A stretch of 45,359 nucleotides of DNA from Rhodospirillales bacterium (GCA_028818565.1 JAPPNV010000099.1:1-45359); one strand, 5' to 3'. Counted from the first letter of the stretch, positions 27,099-35,516 are shown. Made by a program: numbers and translations. The notes: generated from the letters alone by a model not told the origin.

Positions 27099-27767
27099 GT
27101 GAGCGCCTTGACTGGTCCGGAACGGCCGCCGGCGGGCGGAGGCCAGCCGCGCAAGCTGGTCCTCCTGCTGCACGGCCTCGGCGCCGACGGCAACGACCTG
27201 ATCGGCCTCGCCGAGCCCTGGGGGCGGCTCGTGCCCCACGCCAGCTTCGCCGCGCCGGACGCGCCGGAGCCCTGCGACATGGCGCCCATGGGGCGGCAAT
27301 GGTTCAGCCTTTCCGACCGCTCGCCCGAGCGCGTGGCCGAGGGCGTTGCCGGCGCGGCGGACGCGATCAACGCCGATATAGACGCCAGGCTCCAGGCGCT
27401 CGGGCTCGGCGAGCAGGACCTCGCGCTGGTGGGCTTCAGCCAGGGCACGATGATGTCGCTCCACGTCGCCTATCGCCGTGCCGCACCCTGCGCCGGCGTG
27501 CTCGGCTTCTCGGGCCGCCTCGTGGGCGGAGAGCACCTCGGCAGCGAGCTGCGTGTGAGGCCGCCGGCCCTGCTGATTCACGGCGATGCGGACGATCTGG
27601 TGCCGGTGGGCGCGCTCTTCGAGGCGGCGACCCTGCTCGGCGCTTGCGAGGTGCCGGTGCAATGGCACGTCAGCCGGGGGATCGGCCACGGCATCGCGCC
27701 GGACGGGCTGGAGTTCGGCGGGCGCTTCCTCCGCGACGTGCTGGGCGGGGGTGAGCCCCCGCGTTAG
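27099..27767 (+). CDS. Phospholipase/carboxylesterase-family alpha/beta hydrolase
   Basis: This 222-residue serine hydrolase is of the carboxylesterase/thioesterase (YpfH, Fjo21-like) branch. The LLLHGLGADGNDL opening gives the oxyanion hole, Ser115 lies in GFSQG, Asp165 in HGDADDLVP, and His197 in GIGHGI. Length is typical. The GTG at 27099 follows GGGGAGAG; the frame from 27036 is longer but lacks similarity. Cytoplasmic, no signal peptide. Its ester substrate is unknown. Its 3' end faces the CaiB gene across a repeat-filled gap. Confidence 0.93.
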   Translation: MSALTGPERPPAGGGQPRKLVLLLHGLGADGNDLIGLAEPWGRLVPHASFAAPDAPEPCDMAPMGRQWFSLSDRSPERVAEGVAGAADAINADIDARLQALGLGEQDLALVGFSQGTMMSLHVAYRRAAPCAGVLGFSGRLVGGEHLGSELRVRPPALLIHGDADDLVPVGALFEAATLLGACEVPVQWHVSRGIGHGIAPDGLEFGGRFLRDVLGGGEPPR

Positions 27768-28162
27768 AGCGTGTCCGTCTTTGACGGGTGCGCGACAGGC
27801 CGCGACCGCGGCCCGCCGCGCGGAATCACAAAATCGCCGGCTGCCGTGAGCGATAAAATGCGAGACGGCGGCCTGGTCGGGCCTCCCCTTTCCGACTCCC
27901 CGGACCATGGTCCGGTGCAAAGATGGCATCGCACGCGCCAGAATCGCGCCATGCTGTGCACGAGCGAGCGGGTCGCGGCAAACAGAGTGAGCGGTGTCGG
28001 TCGGTCCGCCGGCCGGTGCCCGCATGCTGCGTGGTCGCCGGCATCTGCGGCAGCGGTCGCCTGCCCCACGGAAGCCCACTTGTCCCACTTAGAGCATCAT
28101 CCGATCGGACGCGGTCGCCGCACGGTCCCTTGTCTGCATGCAGTGCGGCTCGGATGCCCCCA

Positions 28163-28247
28163 CCTCTTCTCCCTCTCCTCCCCGCCGGGGAGGAGAGGGA
28201 GAAGAGGCGGCGCCGCTTTCGTTCCCCCTCCTCCTGGGAGGAGGGGG
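28163..28247. repeat. Composite double-hairpin repeat, copy A (REP-like)
   Basis: The first hairpin is a perfect 21-bp stem (28163-28183 with 28187-28207, 3-base loop GCC) made of a CCTCTTCTCCC-type pyrimidine arm. After a 16-base spacer ending TTTCGTT, a second stem of 11 bp (28224-28234 with 28237-28247, loop TG) follows. The same two-hairpin order and a similar spacer recur at 33353-33427. Both copies lie between convergent genes, where they may terminate transcription from both sides. Confidence 0.8.
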
Positions 28248-28304
28248 ACAGGGGGAGGTGGGTGCCGTTCGAGCCGCCGTGCCCCCGTGAGGTCGGATAC
28301 TGCT

Positions 28305-28362
28305 CCAATCCCGCGAATCCCACTTATCCCACTTAATCCCGGTCAATCCCGCCAAGTCCCGC
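28305..28362. repeat. GGGATT-heptad repeat, relative of the left-edge array
   Basis: Alternating CAATCCCGCGAATCCCAC, TTATCCCACTTAATCCCGG, TCAATCCCG and AAGTCCCGC blocks at roughly 7-bp spacing match the degenerate part of the array at 1-165. It lies 120 bp beyond the 3' end of the CaiB gene, as the left-edge array lies beyond the amidase. Confidence 0.75.
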
Positions 28363-28429
28363 ACCAAATCAAGGTTCCGTCCGCGTCGCGCGTCCCACGC
28401 ATGCAGGAGCGCACGATGTGCCGGAGGCG

Positions 28430-28458
28430 GCGCAGGTCGTGACCGCGGCGAGGAATGC
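28430..28458. repeat. Dispersed intergenic element, copy 3
   Basis: GCGCAGGTCGTGACCGCGGC followed by GAGGAAT resembles 191-217, in the same orientation and likewise between a heptad array and the 3' end of a minus-strand gene. Confidence 0.5.
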
Positions 28459-28485
28459 AGGCCAACGGGCGGCAGCGACTCGGCG

Positions 28486-29730
28486 TCAGTCGAGGCCGGT
28501 GCCGCTCTCGCGCAGCGCCGCAACTGCCGCGTCGTCGAGGTCGAGCCAGTCGCGCAGCACCGTGTCGCAGTCCTCGCCCAGCATCGGCGCCGCACGGGGA
28601 TAGTCGACCGGCGTCTCCGAGAACTTGATCGGATTGGCCGGGTAGTCCACCTCGACGCCGAGGCTGTGGGGGACGCTCACCCTCATGCCCCGTGCCTGAA
28701 CGTGCGGGTCGTCGAAGACCCTGTCGATGCTGTTGATCGGCCCGCAGGGAACGCCGACCGGCTCCAGCAGCGCGCTCCACTCGTCGAGCGTCCGCTGCCG
28801 GGTGATGTCGTTCAGCGTGGCGATCAGTTCCACACGGTTGTGCAGCCGATCGACGTTGGTCGCGAAGCGCGGGTCGTCAGGAAGTTCCGGGTGGCCGGCC
28901 ACGTCGCAGAACTTGCGAAGCTGGCTGTTGTTGCCGATGGCGAGCGCGAAATGCCCGTCGCGCGTCGCGAAGACGCCGTAGGGCACCATGTTCTGATGCT
29001 CGTTGCCGGCGCGGGCCGGCGCTTCGCCCCCGACCAGGTAGTTCATGGCCTGGTTCGCGAGCCAGGCCACTTGCGTGTCGAGCAGGGCGAGGTCGATATG
29101 CTGGCCTTGCCCGGTGCGATCGCGGCTCGAGAGTGCGGCGAGGATGGCGGTCGCCGCGTACATGCCGGTCATCAGGTCGGCAGCGGCGACGCCTACCTTC
29201 TGCGGGCCGCCGCCGGGCAGATCATCGCGCTCGCCGGTAATGCTCATGATGCCGCCCATGGCCTGGGCGATGAGATCGTAGCCGGTGCGGTGCGCATAGG
29301 GCCCCGACTGGCCGAAACCCGTGATCGAGCAGTAGATGAGTCGCGGATTGACTTGGCTGAGCGCGGCATAGTCGAGGCCGAACTTGGCGAGCCCGCCCAC
29401 CTTGTAGTTCTCGATCAGGACATCCGCGCATTCGACGAGCCGCCTCACCACCGCCTGGCCCTCGGGCGCGGCGAAGTCGAGGGTGATCGAGCGCTTGCCC
29501 CGGTTGGCGGACATGTAATAGGCGGCGTTGTTGGTGGTCTCCGCACCGGATTGATCGCGTAGGAAGGGCGGCCCCCAGCCGCGCGTGTCGTCGCCGACGC
29601 GCGGCCGCTCGACCTTGACCACGTCGGCGCCGAAATCGGCGAGCAGCTGGCCCGCCCAGGGGCCCGCGAGGATGCGGCTGAGGTCGAGCACCTTGAGGCC
29701 CGCGAGCGGGCCGGTTCTGGATTGTTCCAT
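28486..29730 (-). CDS. CaiB/BaiF family III CoA-transferase
   Basis: This 414-residue enzyme moves CoA between carboxylic acids. It opens GPLAGLKVLDLSRILAGPWA, has the ADVVKVERP segment (35-43), the SANRGKRSITLD block, and the catalytic Asp185 in ADLMTGMYAA, whose carboxylate forms the acyl anhydride intermediate. Length and all landmarks are normal. It is last of a minus-strand operon with an acyl-CoA ligase and a PH-domain protein; the gap to the latter is 9 bases. The pairing of a CaiC-like ligase with a CaiB-like transferase suggests CoA activation and exchange of a carboxylate such as a betaine or carnitine-type compound; this is inference. Confidence 0.95.
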   Translation of the reverse strand: MEQSRTGPLAGLKVLDLSRILAGPWAGQLLADFGADVVKVERPRVGDDTRGWGPPFLRDQSGAETTNNAAYYMSANRGKRSITLDFAAPEGQAVVRRLVECADVLIENYKVGGLAKFGLDYAALSQVNPRLIYCSITGFGQSGPYAHRTGYDLIAQAMGGIMSITGERDDLPGGGPQKVGVAAADLMTGMYAATAILAALSSRDRTGQGQHIDLALLDTQVAWLANQAMNYLVGGEAPARAGNEHQNMVPYGVFATRDGHFALAIGNNSQLRKFCDVAGHPELPDDPRFATNVDRLHNRVELIATLNDITRQRTLDEWSALLEPVGVPCGPINSIDRVFDDPHVQARGMRVSVPHSLGVEVDYPANPIKFSETPVDYPRAAPMLGEDCDTVLRDWLDLDDAAVAALRESGTGLD

Positions 29731-29739
29731 GAGTGATAC

Positions 29740-30303
29740 CTAGGTCTGGTCCTCGCCGCCGCCGATAATCTCCAGCGCGCGGAGGTTCTCCCGCGTGGTT
29801 TGGTCGAGGGCGATGCCGCGCGCGGTGGCCGCGCGGGCGGCGCGGCGGACGATCGTGTTGAACCCCTCGATCTGCGAATCGATCCGGAGGCTCCGGCGCC
29901 CGGCCTTGAGGGTGAGCTGCATCCAGCCGCGATCGCGCTTCCGCCTGGTGGAGTAGTAGCCGAGGGTGCAGCGGGTCAGCTGCTCCCAGGGCAAGTGCCG
30001 GCGCAAGAAGCCGTGCACGGTGATGCCGTCCTCGCTCACGCCGAGCCAGGTGCGGTGCCGGAGCACGGTGCGGACACCGTAGACGGCGAAGAGCGCGGCG
30101 AGCGCGCCGAGCACCCAGGCGGCGGGCCCGGCAGACGCCGCCAACCCCAGTGGGCCAAGGGTGAAGAGCAGGCCGAGGCCCGAATAGAGATAGTCGAGCA
30201 TGACCGCGCGCGGCGGGTAGCGGTGGCGGCTCTCTCCGGTCTCCACCGCTGGGGCACCTCCGGCCTCGCTCTCGGGCAGGGCTTCGTGCACGGGCGCGCT
30301 CAC
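29740..30303 (-). CDS. PH-domain inner-membrane protein
   Basis: This 187-residue protein has two hydrophobic helices (about 38-58 and 61-78), then a beta-rich segment (about 83-155, LGVSEDGITVHGFLRRHLPW, then QLTRCTLGYYS and LTLKAGRRSLRIDSQ) that reads like a bacterial PH domain, and a C-terminal helix. The start is GTG 30303, which overlaps the ligase stop (GTGA). The function is unknown; it is odd to find it embedded between a CoA ligase and a CoA-transferase. Confidence 0.75.
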   Translation of the reverse strand: MSAPVHEALPESEAGGAPAVETGESRHRYPPRAVMLDYLYSGLGLLFTLGPLGLAASAGPAAWVLGALAALFAVYGVRTVLRHRTWLGVSEDGITVHGFLRRHLPWEQLTRCTLGYYSTRRKRDRGWMQLTLKAGRRSLRIDSQIEGFNTIVRRAARAATARGIALDQTTRENLRALEIIGGGEDQT

Positions 30304-31934
30304 CGGGCGCTGCCCAACCGCTCGCGCCTGATGCGCACACCCGCCGCCTCGCGGTCCCAGCTATCCGCAGTGATGCCTTCCGTGCGCAGCCTGTGCTTCT
30401 CGATCTTCTCGGTCGGCGTTTTCGGCAGGGCGCCGACAATGCGCACGTAGCGCGGAATCATGAAGTGGGCGAGGCGGGGCTCGAGGAATTCCAGGAGATC
30501 GGCCGGGTCGAGCTCCTGCCCTGGCTGGAGCGCGACCACCGCCATGACCTCGTCCTCGCCGAGCTCGCTCGGCACGGGGACCACCGCGGCTTCGCGCACC
30601 GCCGCATGCGCCGCGACCTCGGTCTCCACCTCCAGGGACGAGATGTTCTCGCCGCGCCGGCGGATCGTGTCCTTCAGGCGGTCGACGAAGTAGAGGTTGC
30701 CGTCCTCGTCCACGCGGCCGGCGTCGCCGGTGTGGAACCAGCCGTTGCGCCAGGCCCGCGCCGTCGCCTCCGGCTCCTTGTAATAGCCATGATTGATGGC
30801 CCAGGGCGTATCCGCCCGCACCACGATCTCGCCGACCGCGCCCGTCGGCACCTCGCAGTCGTTGGCGTCGACCACGCGAAGCTCGCAGCCCGGCCGCACG
30901 CGGCCGGCGCTGCCCGGCACGGTCATGGGGACGGTCGTCATCACCGGGCAGCACAGCTCGGTCATGTTGTAGATCGAATAGACCTCCAGCCCGAAGCGCT
31001 CCATGAACGCGTCGACATCGTTCACCAGGGGCACCATGCCGACCGTGCGCAAGGGATGGTCGCGGTCGTCCGGTCTGGGCGGCTCCTTCTCCAGGAACTG
31101 CGCCATGACGCCGAGCAGGAATACCGAGGTGACGCCGGTGCGGCGCACGGTGTCCCAGAACGCGTGCGTCTTGAAGTACTCCACCAGCGTGATCGATGCG
31201 TGCTGGCAGAGCATGCCGTAGGCGATGGTCGCGCCGCCGAGGTGGAAGAGCGGCAGGCTGATGAGGTAGCGGTCCTCCGGCGTGATGAACTGCCAGGTGT
31301 CGGGGCCGAAATTCGAGAAGGCGTGGCAGTAGGAGCTGAGCACCGCCTTCGACGGCCCCGTGGTGCCGGAGGTGAAGATGATCGATTGGGTGTCCCAGGG
31401 CTCGATGGGGCGCTCCAGCGGGCCGAGCGACCCGCCTTCGGGGTGAAGCGCCGTCTCGTCCAGGACGGCGAGGCCGTCGATGGCAGGCGGCGGGCCGCCG
31501 ACGGCCACCAGGGTCTCGAGGCTCGCGCGGCCGACGGTGGCGAGCCGGGGCGCCAGCTCCGCGTGGGCAACCATGATGCGAGCGTCGGAGCGCGCCACCA
31601 CGTGCTCCAGCAGCCGGCCCTTGTAGGCAGTGTTGATGGGCACGTAGACGGCGCCCAGATAGTTCGAGCCCAGGAATATGCGGAGCGCATCGGCCCCGTT
31701 GGGCAGCCACGAGAGCACGTGGTCGCCCTGGCGCACACCCAAAGCCTGCAGGGCGATGGCGGTCCCGATCACCTCCGCGCGGGTGCGCGCGTAGCTCCAC
31801 TCGGCGCCGTCCTCGAAGACGCAGAAAACCTTGTCCGGCGTCGCCGCGGCCAGCCGGTCGAGCAGGTAGCGCAGCACGCACCAGTCCGCCGCCGGGACGC
31901 GGGGATCGCCGTGGGCCGCTGCATGGTGTTCCAC
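30300..31934 (-). CDS. ATP-dependent acyl-CoA ligase (CaiC-like)
   Basis: This 544-residue AMP-forming ligase activates a carboxylate to its CoA thioester. Motifs are the P-loop TSGTTGPSK (188-196), YNMTE (322-326), HTGD (401-404), the RRRGEN hinge (425-430) and the C-terminal catalytic Lys510 in PKTPTEKIEK. Overall similarity is to crotonobetaine/carnitine-CoA ligases. No ATG is available: GTG 31934 is the best placed start, with a weak AAAGAG site, so the N-terminus is a little uncertain. It is the first gene of the ligase/PH/CaiB operon and diverges from an alpha/beta hydrolase gene. Confidence 0.93.
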   Translation of the reverse strand: MEHHAAAHGDPRVPAADWCVLRYLLDRLAAATPDKVFCVFEDGAEWSYARTRAEVIGTAIALQALGVRQGDHVLSWLPNGADALRIFLGSNYLGAVYVPINTAYKGRLLEHVVARSDARIMVAHAELAPRLATVGRASLETLVAVGGPPPAIDGLAVLDETALHPEGGSLGPLERPIEPWDTQSIIFTSGTTGPSKAVLSSYCHAFSNFGPDTWQFITPEDRYLISLPLFHLGGATIAYGMLCQHASITLVEYFKTHAFWDTVRRTGVTSVFLLGVMAQFLEKEPPRPDDRDHPLRTVGMVPLVNDVDAFMERFGLEVYSIYNMTELCCPVMTTVPMTVPGSAGRVRPGCELRVVDANDCEVPTGAVGEIVVRADTPWAINHGYYKEPEATARAWRNGWFHTGDAGRVDEDGNLYFVDRLKDTIRRRGENISSLEVETEVAAHAAVREAAVVPVPSELGEDEVMAVVALQPGQELDPADLLEFLEPRLAHFMIPRYVRIVGALPKTPTEKIEKHRLRTEGITADSWDREAAGVRIRRERLGSAR

Positions 31935-31980
31935 CGCCGTCGCTCGCTCTTTGCCTGCCGTCTCGGACGGCCCCCTTGTA

Positions 31981-32035
31981 GCCCGGAGCCGTCCCGCGAT
32001 TAAGCGCCAACCGCCATGTGCCAGCGGCCGATTTG
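31981..32035. repeat. 55-bp dispersed repeat, copy 1
   Basis: Aligned without gaps to 33283-33337, 50 of 55 bases match, including 22 identical bases starting ATTAAGCGCCAACC. The two copies are direct repeats that bracket the hydrolase gene. This copy is in the divergent promoter gap between ligase and hydrolase. Confidence 0.8.
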
Positions 32036-32179
32036 ACAGTCGCCGCAAACACCCCCAAGTCGGGTCAGTTGCGGGATGTCCTGGGATTTGCAGGAGTATA
32101 GAGGTACGGCGCGGGAGGAGTTCATGTGCAGGGACTTTGAGCGGATCGCCGCTATCGCCGCGGCGGGAGCTAACGACAG

Positions 32180-33139
32180 GTGACCGGTCCGTCAAATTCT
32201 GGCGTGGACGCCCGGAGGGAGACTGCCGGGTTCGTCCTGCCCGAGCCCACGGCAACCCTCGACCTCGCGATGGACGACGGCGCGCCGATACACGTGGTGC
32301 GCCACGGCAACCCATCCGGGCCGCGCGTGGTGCTGAGCCACGGCAACGGCTTCGCAAGCGATTCCTACTTCCCGTTCTGGCGGCTGATGCTGGAGCGGTT
32401 CGATCTCGCCCTCTTCGATATTCGCAACTGCGGGCGCAACCCGTTCCACGCAGCCGAGCCGCACCACTATCGCCGCTTCGCGCGCGACAACGCGGTGCTG
32501 CATGGCGCGATTGCAGAGCAATGGGGCGGGAAGACCACGATCGGCGTCTTCCATTCGATGTCGGCGATCGCAGCGCTGCTCGCCGTCGTCGACGGCGTCT
32601 GGCACTGGGATGCGCTGGTGCTGTTCGACCCGCCGGTGGTTCCACCGGAAGGCAATTCGCTGCGTGGCCCATTGATGGCCGAGGGCGGGGTGCTGCGCGA
32701 CGCCGCCCTGATTCGCCAGAACCGGTTCCCGGATCCAGACGAGCTGGCCGATGTATTCCGTTACCTGCACCGGTTCCGGCGCCTGCGGAAGGGAGTGGCG
32801 GAACTCAACGCACGCGCGGTGCTGCGCTTCGATCCCGCGTGTGGAGACTGGCTGCTCTGCTGCCCGGGCCCGGTCGAAGCCGGTCTCTATACCGAGGTTG
32901 CGGAGCTGCCGATCTGGCGGCAGCCCGGCCCGCCGGTGAGACCGCTCCTGATCGTCGGCTCCGACCCGAGGCCCGAGGACGCGCCGAAGACCGCGCCCTG
33001 CTGCAAGCTCTACTGCGAGACGTTCGGCATCGATTACGCCTTCGTGCCCGATACCAGCCACCTCCTGCAGCTCGAGGAGCCGGAACAGTGCTTCGCTCTG
33101 TTCGACGGTTTCCTTGCCAAGAACGGGATCACTGCATGA
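32180..33139 (+). CDS. Alpha/beta hydrolase with degenerate nucleophile elbow
   Basis: This 319-residue protein has the alpha/beta-hydrolase order: RVVLSHGNGFASDSYF (oxyanion region, 49-64), LFDIRNCGRNPFH (79-90), the nucleophile elbow VFHSMSA with Ser126, and a C-terminal DTSHLLQLEEP with His294. The elbow is H-S-M-S, not the usual G-X-S-X-G. Many family members retain activity with such changes. The GTG at 32180 follows a GGCGGGAG-like sequence about 15 bases away; the exact start is less certain. The gene is bracketed by 55-bp direct repeats. Its substrate is unknown. Confidence 0.85.
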   Translation: MTGPSNSGVDARRETAGFVLPEPTATLDLAMDDGAPIHVVRHGNPSGPRVVLSHGNGFASDSYFPFWRLMLERFDLALFDIRNCGRNPFHAAEPHHYRRFARDNAVLHGAIAEQWGGKTTIGVFHSMSAIAALLAVVDGVWHWDALVLFDPPVVPPEGNSLRGPLMAEGGVLRDAALIRQNRFPDPDELADVFRYLHRFRRLRKGVAELNARAVLRFDPACGDWLLCCPGPVEAGLYTEVAELPIWRQPGPPVRPLLIVGSDPRPEDAPKTAPCCKLYCETFGIDYAFVPDTSHLLQLEEPEQCFALFDGFLAKNGITA

Positions 33140-33282
33140 CCGCGCCGCTGCGGACCCAACCGCCCGAGCTTCGCCCTCGGATCTTGATGACCTCGCCCTC
33201 GCGGATCGATCTCCCGGCTTCTCCAGAATGAACTCGCGAATCGTGCGCAACGCCGCTGCCCGATCGTCGCGCTCGACGCCGT

Positions 33283-33337
33283 GCCCGGAGCCGGCCTCCG
33301 ATTAAGCGCCAACCGCCATGTGCTACCGGCCGATTTG
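33283..33337. repeat. 55-bp dispersed repeat, copy 2
   Basis: Direct copy of 31981-32035 with five differences. It lies 140 bp after the hydrolase stop and directly adjoins the composite hairpin element. Confidence 0.8.
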
Positions 33338-33352
33338 GACGGCTGCGCTGCT

Positions 33353-33427
33353 CTCTCCTCCCCGTGGGGAGCAGAGGGCAAGCCGGCGCCGTCTACGTTC
33401 CCTCTCCGCCCCTGGGGGCGGAGAGGG
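33353..33427. repeat. Composite double-hairpin repeat, copy B (REP-like)
   Basis: Hairpin one pairs CTCCCC with GGGGAG (33358-33371, loop GT), extending with one mismatch into CTCTC/CAGAG. Hairpin two is a perfect 13-bp stem, CCCTCTCCGCCCC (33400-33412) with 33415-33427, loop TG. The spacer GGCGCCGTCTACGTT matches the GGCGCCGCTTTCGTT spacer of copy A. It lies between convergent genes. Confidence 0.8.
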
Positions 33428-33462
33428 TCAGGGCGAGGAAGGGAGAAAAGAATGGGGGCAGG

Positions 33463-34605
33463 TCAGCCGTCCGTGAGCGCGGCGTCGAGGGCGCGTTGCA
33501 GCGTGGCGGCGGCGCTCTCGATCCCGTGCTGCTTCTCAGCCCGTGCCAGCGCGGCCGCGCCCATCGCCCGGCGCCTCTCTTCGTCGGCGCAAAGCTCGAC
33601 CACCGCGCCCGCAAAGGCCACGTCGTCCTGGCGCGGCGTGAGCAGCCCCGTCTCGCCACCCGCGACGACTGCGGCAGCGCCGGGCCAGTCCTGCGCCACG
33701 ACCGGGAGGCCGGCCGCCTGCGCTTCCAGCATCCTCATGCCGAATGTCTCCTGGTAGGCGGGCCAGACGTAGAGGTCGCAGGCGGCGTAGACAGCAGGCA
33801 GCGCGTCCTCCGCGCGGGCGCCGGCGAAGACCGCGAGACCCGGGCCGAGCGGCGCCATCGCCTCCTCCACCAGCCACCGCGCCTCGCCCTCGCCGACGAC
33901 GAGCAGCTGCCAGGGCGGATCCGCGATGAGGTTGAGCGAGCGCCCGAGCAGGCGCCAGGAAGCCAGTGCCGCGCCGGTCTGCATCGGGGCGACCGCCAGC
34001 AGCCACGGTCGTGCGGGATCGAGCGGCAACGCGTCCGCAAGCGCTCGACGGGCCGCGTCGCGGTCGGTGGCCCGGTAGGGCGCGAGGTCGAGGAAGGGTG
34101 CCAGCCGGTAGAGCCGGGCGGAGCTGGGAACCAGTGGCCGGATGCTCTCCTCGTCCTCGGCGGTGAGCGAGAGCACCGCCCGCGCCCGGGCGATGGCGCG
34201 CGCCGTATACGAGAGCCAGCGCGCGTGCGCGCCGCCGGCCTCCGCCCGGGCGTAAGAGGCGCCCACCAGCAAGTAGGGAATGTCGAGCGCCTCCGCCACG
34301 GCGGGGCCGATCAGGTCGGGCGCCCTGTGGCGGAGATCGCAGGTGAGCCATGCCTCGGGCCGGGCGACGGCCGGCAGGTCGCGGTATATGGCGACGAGCT
34401 TGCGCGCCTGCCTGGCGGCCTTTCGTTCGAGCGCCGTCTGCTGGCGGCTCTCTTCGAGACCCTCGTCGCTGCGAAACTCGGTGGGCGCGATGGTGTGGTA
34501 GCCGGCAGCCTCCAGCGCCCGTGCGACCAGACGCATCAGCCGCGGCCCGCCCCACGGCGCAGCGGGATCGGAATGAGCGGCGGGTGTGTAGAGCGCGATC
34601 GGCAT
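33463..34605 (-). CDS. Glycosyltransferase family 4 protein
   Basis: This 380-residue GT-B glycosyltransferase transfers a sugar from a nucleotide donor. The C-terminal half is clear: LLVVGEGEARWL (235-246), the CDLYVWPAYQETFGMRMLEAQAAGLPVVA region with the E-X7-E motif (Glu286, Glu294), and a GGETGLLTP loop for the donor. The N-terminal acceptor domain (1-180) is variable. There is no signal peptide. Acceptor and sugar are not inferable. The ATG at 34605 diverges from the RraA-like gene 94 bp away. Confidence 0.88.
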   Translation of the reverse strand: MPIALYTPAAHSDPAAPWGGPRLMRLVARALEAAGYHTIAPTEFRSDEGLEESRQQTALERKAARQARKLVAIYRDLPAVARPEAWLTCDLRHRAPDLIGPAVAEALDIPYLLVGASYARAEAGGAHARWLSYTARAIARARAVLSLTAEDEESIRPLVPSSARLYRLAPFLDLAPYRATDRDAARRALADALPLDPARPWLLAVAPMQTGAALASWRLLGRSLNLIADPPWQLLVVGEGEARWLVEEAMAPLGPGLAVFAGARAEDALPAVYAACDLYVWPAYQETFGMRMLEAQAAGLPVVAQDWPGAAAVVAGGETGLLTPRQDDVAFAGAVVELCADEERRRAMGAAALARAEKQHGIESAAATLQRALDAALTDG

Positions 34606-34699
34606 GTCAGGCAGCGGTGAGCCGCACCGCCGGTACGGGGTTTGCGCCCCGCACCCTCCATCGGCGAATATCCGGCGCCATCAACAGGGAGGACCACCG

Positions 34700-35407
34700 G
34701 TGACCGAGACACCCCTCAACGAGGCCGAGTTGGCTGCGCTTCGCGCCTACGACACACCGACGATCTGCAACGCGCTGGAGATCGTCTGCCCCGAGCGCCG
34801 CAACTTCGGTTTCACGACCGAGACGCTGATCTGCGCCTTCCCGGAGCTTCAGCCGATGGTGGGCTACGCCCGCACCGCCACCATCCGCTCGATGGAGAAG
34901 CCCGCGAAGGACGGCGACGCGATGACCGCCGACCGCGTGGCTTACTATCGCTACGTGGAGCAGGGGCACCGGCCCGGAATCATGGTCATCCAGGACATCG
35001 ATTCCCGGCGCGGCGCGGCGTCGTGGTGGGGCGAGGTGCATTCCGCCGTGCATCAGGCCCTGGGCTGCCTCGGCGTCGTGACCGACGGCGCGGTGCGCGA
35101 CCTCGACATGATCGCCGACGGCTTCCAGCTCATCTCGGGCACGGTCGTTCCTTCCCATGCTTGGGTCCATCTTGTCAGCTTCGGTGAGCCGGTGGATGTT
35201 TGCGGCATGGTGACTCACCCGGGCGATCTCGTACACGCGGACCGTCACGGCGCGGTCATCATCCCGCACGAGGCGGCGCGCGAGGTGCCGGCGGCGGCCG
35301 AGCTCTGCATGCGCCGCGAGGCGCCGATTCTCGCGGCGTGCAAGGAGCCGGGGTTCTCGTCCGACGTGATGGAGCGGGTCTTGCGCGAGGCAAAGGAGAT
35401 TCACTGA
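34700..35407 (+). CDS. RraA-like / HMG-CHA aldolase family protein
   Basis: This 235-residue protein has the RraA-like fold. The metal and substrate-binding segment TDGAVRDLD (128-136) gives Arg133 and Asp134, which bind substrate and, through metal, the pyruvoyl product in 4-hydroxy-4-methyl-2-oxoglutarate (HMG/CHA) aldolases; the GEVHSAVHQALGCLG helix (111-125) precedes it. Family members are either class II pyruvate aldolases or RNase E inhibitors; the retained catalytic residues favour an aldolase. The GTG at 34700 follows GGGAGGA. It is a single gene between the glycosyltransferase and the radical SAM gene. Confidence 0.88.
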   Translation: MTETPLNEAELAALRAYDTPTICNALEIVCPERRNFGFTTETLICAFPELQPMVGYARTATIRSMEKPAKDGDAMTADRVAYYRYVEQGHRPGIMVIQDIDSRRGAASWWGEVHSAVHQALGCLGVVTDGAVRDLDMIADGFQLISGTVVPSHAWVHLVSFGEPVDVCGMVTHPGDLVHADRHGAVIIPHEAAREVPAAAELCMRREAPILAACKEPGFSSDVMERVLREAKEIH

Positions 35408-35516
35408 TCCGCAATTCCCGCCGCGGTCTCCGCCCTTGACGCTGCGGCCGGCATCGGTGGAATGAAGGCGTTGAAAACGACTCGCATAGCCACTCGGCAG
35501 GTTGGCCGGGCTGCGT

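Larger units (their letters stand above)
27768..28485. other. 718-bp gap between convergent genes, repeat-rich
   Basis: No gene is supported: open frames here are short and lack ribosome sites. The gap holds a pair of long GC-rich hairpins (28163-28247), a relative of the left-edge GGGATT array (28305-28362) and copy 3 of the dispersed element (28430-28458). The remaining sequence (27768-28160) shows nothing recognisable. Confidence 0.7.
33140..33462. other. Gap between convergent hydrolase and glycosyltransferase genes
   Basis: The first 140 bp show nothing recognisable. The gap then contains the second 55-bp repeat (33283-33337) and the second composite double-hairpin repeat (33353-33427). 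No gene is supported. Confidence 0.7.

Noticed and set aside
27768-28485. Genes on either strand in the gap
   Set aside because: Candidate frames lie over hairpin and heptad repeats, are Pro/Arg/Ser-rich and have no ribosome sites.
31981-32035. Sigma-54 promoter (TGGCAC...TTGG) on the minus strand inside the 55-bp repeat
   Set aside because: The spacing between the GG and GC elements is two bases too long and the second copy lacks the GG.
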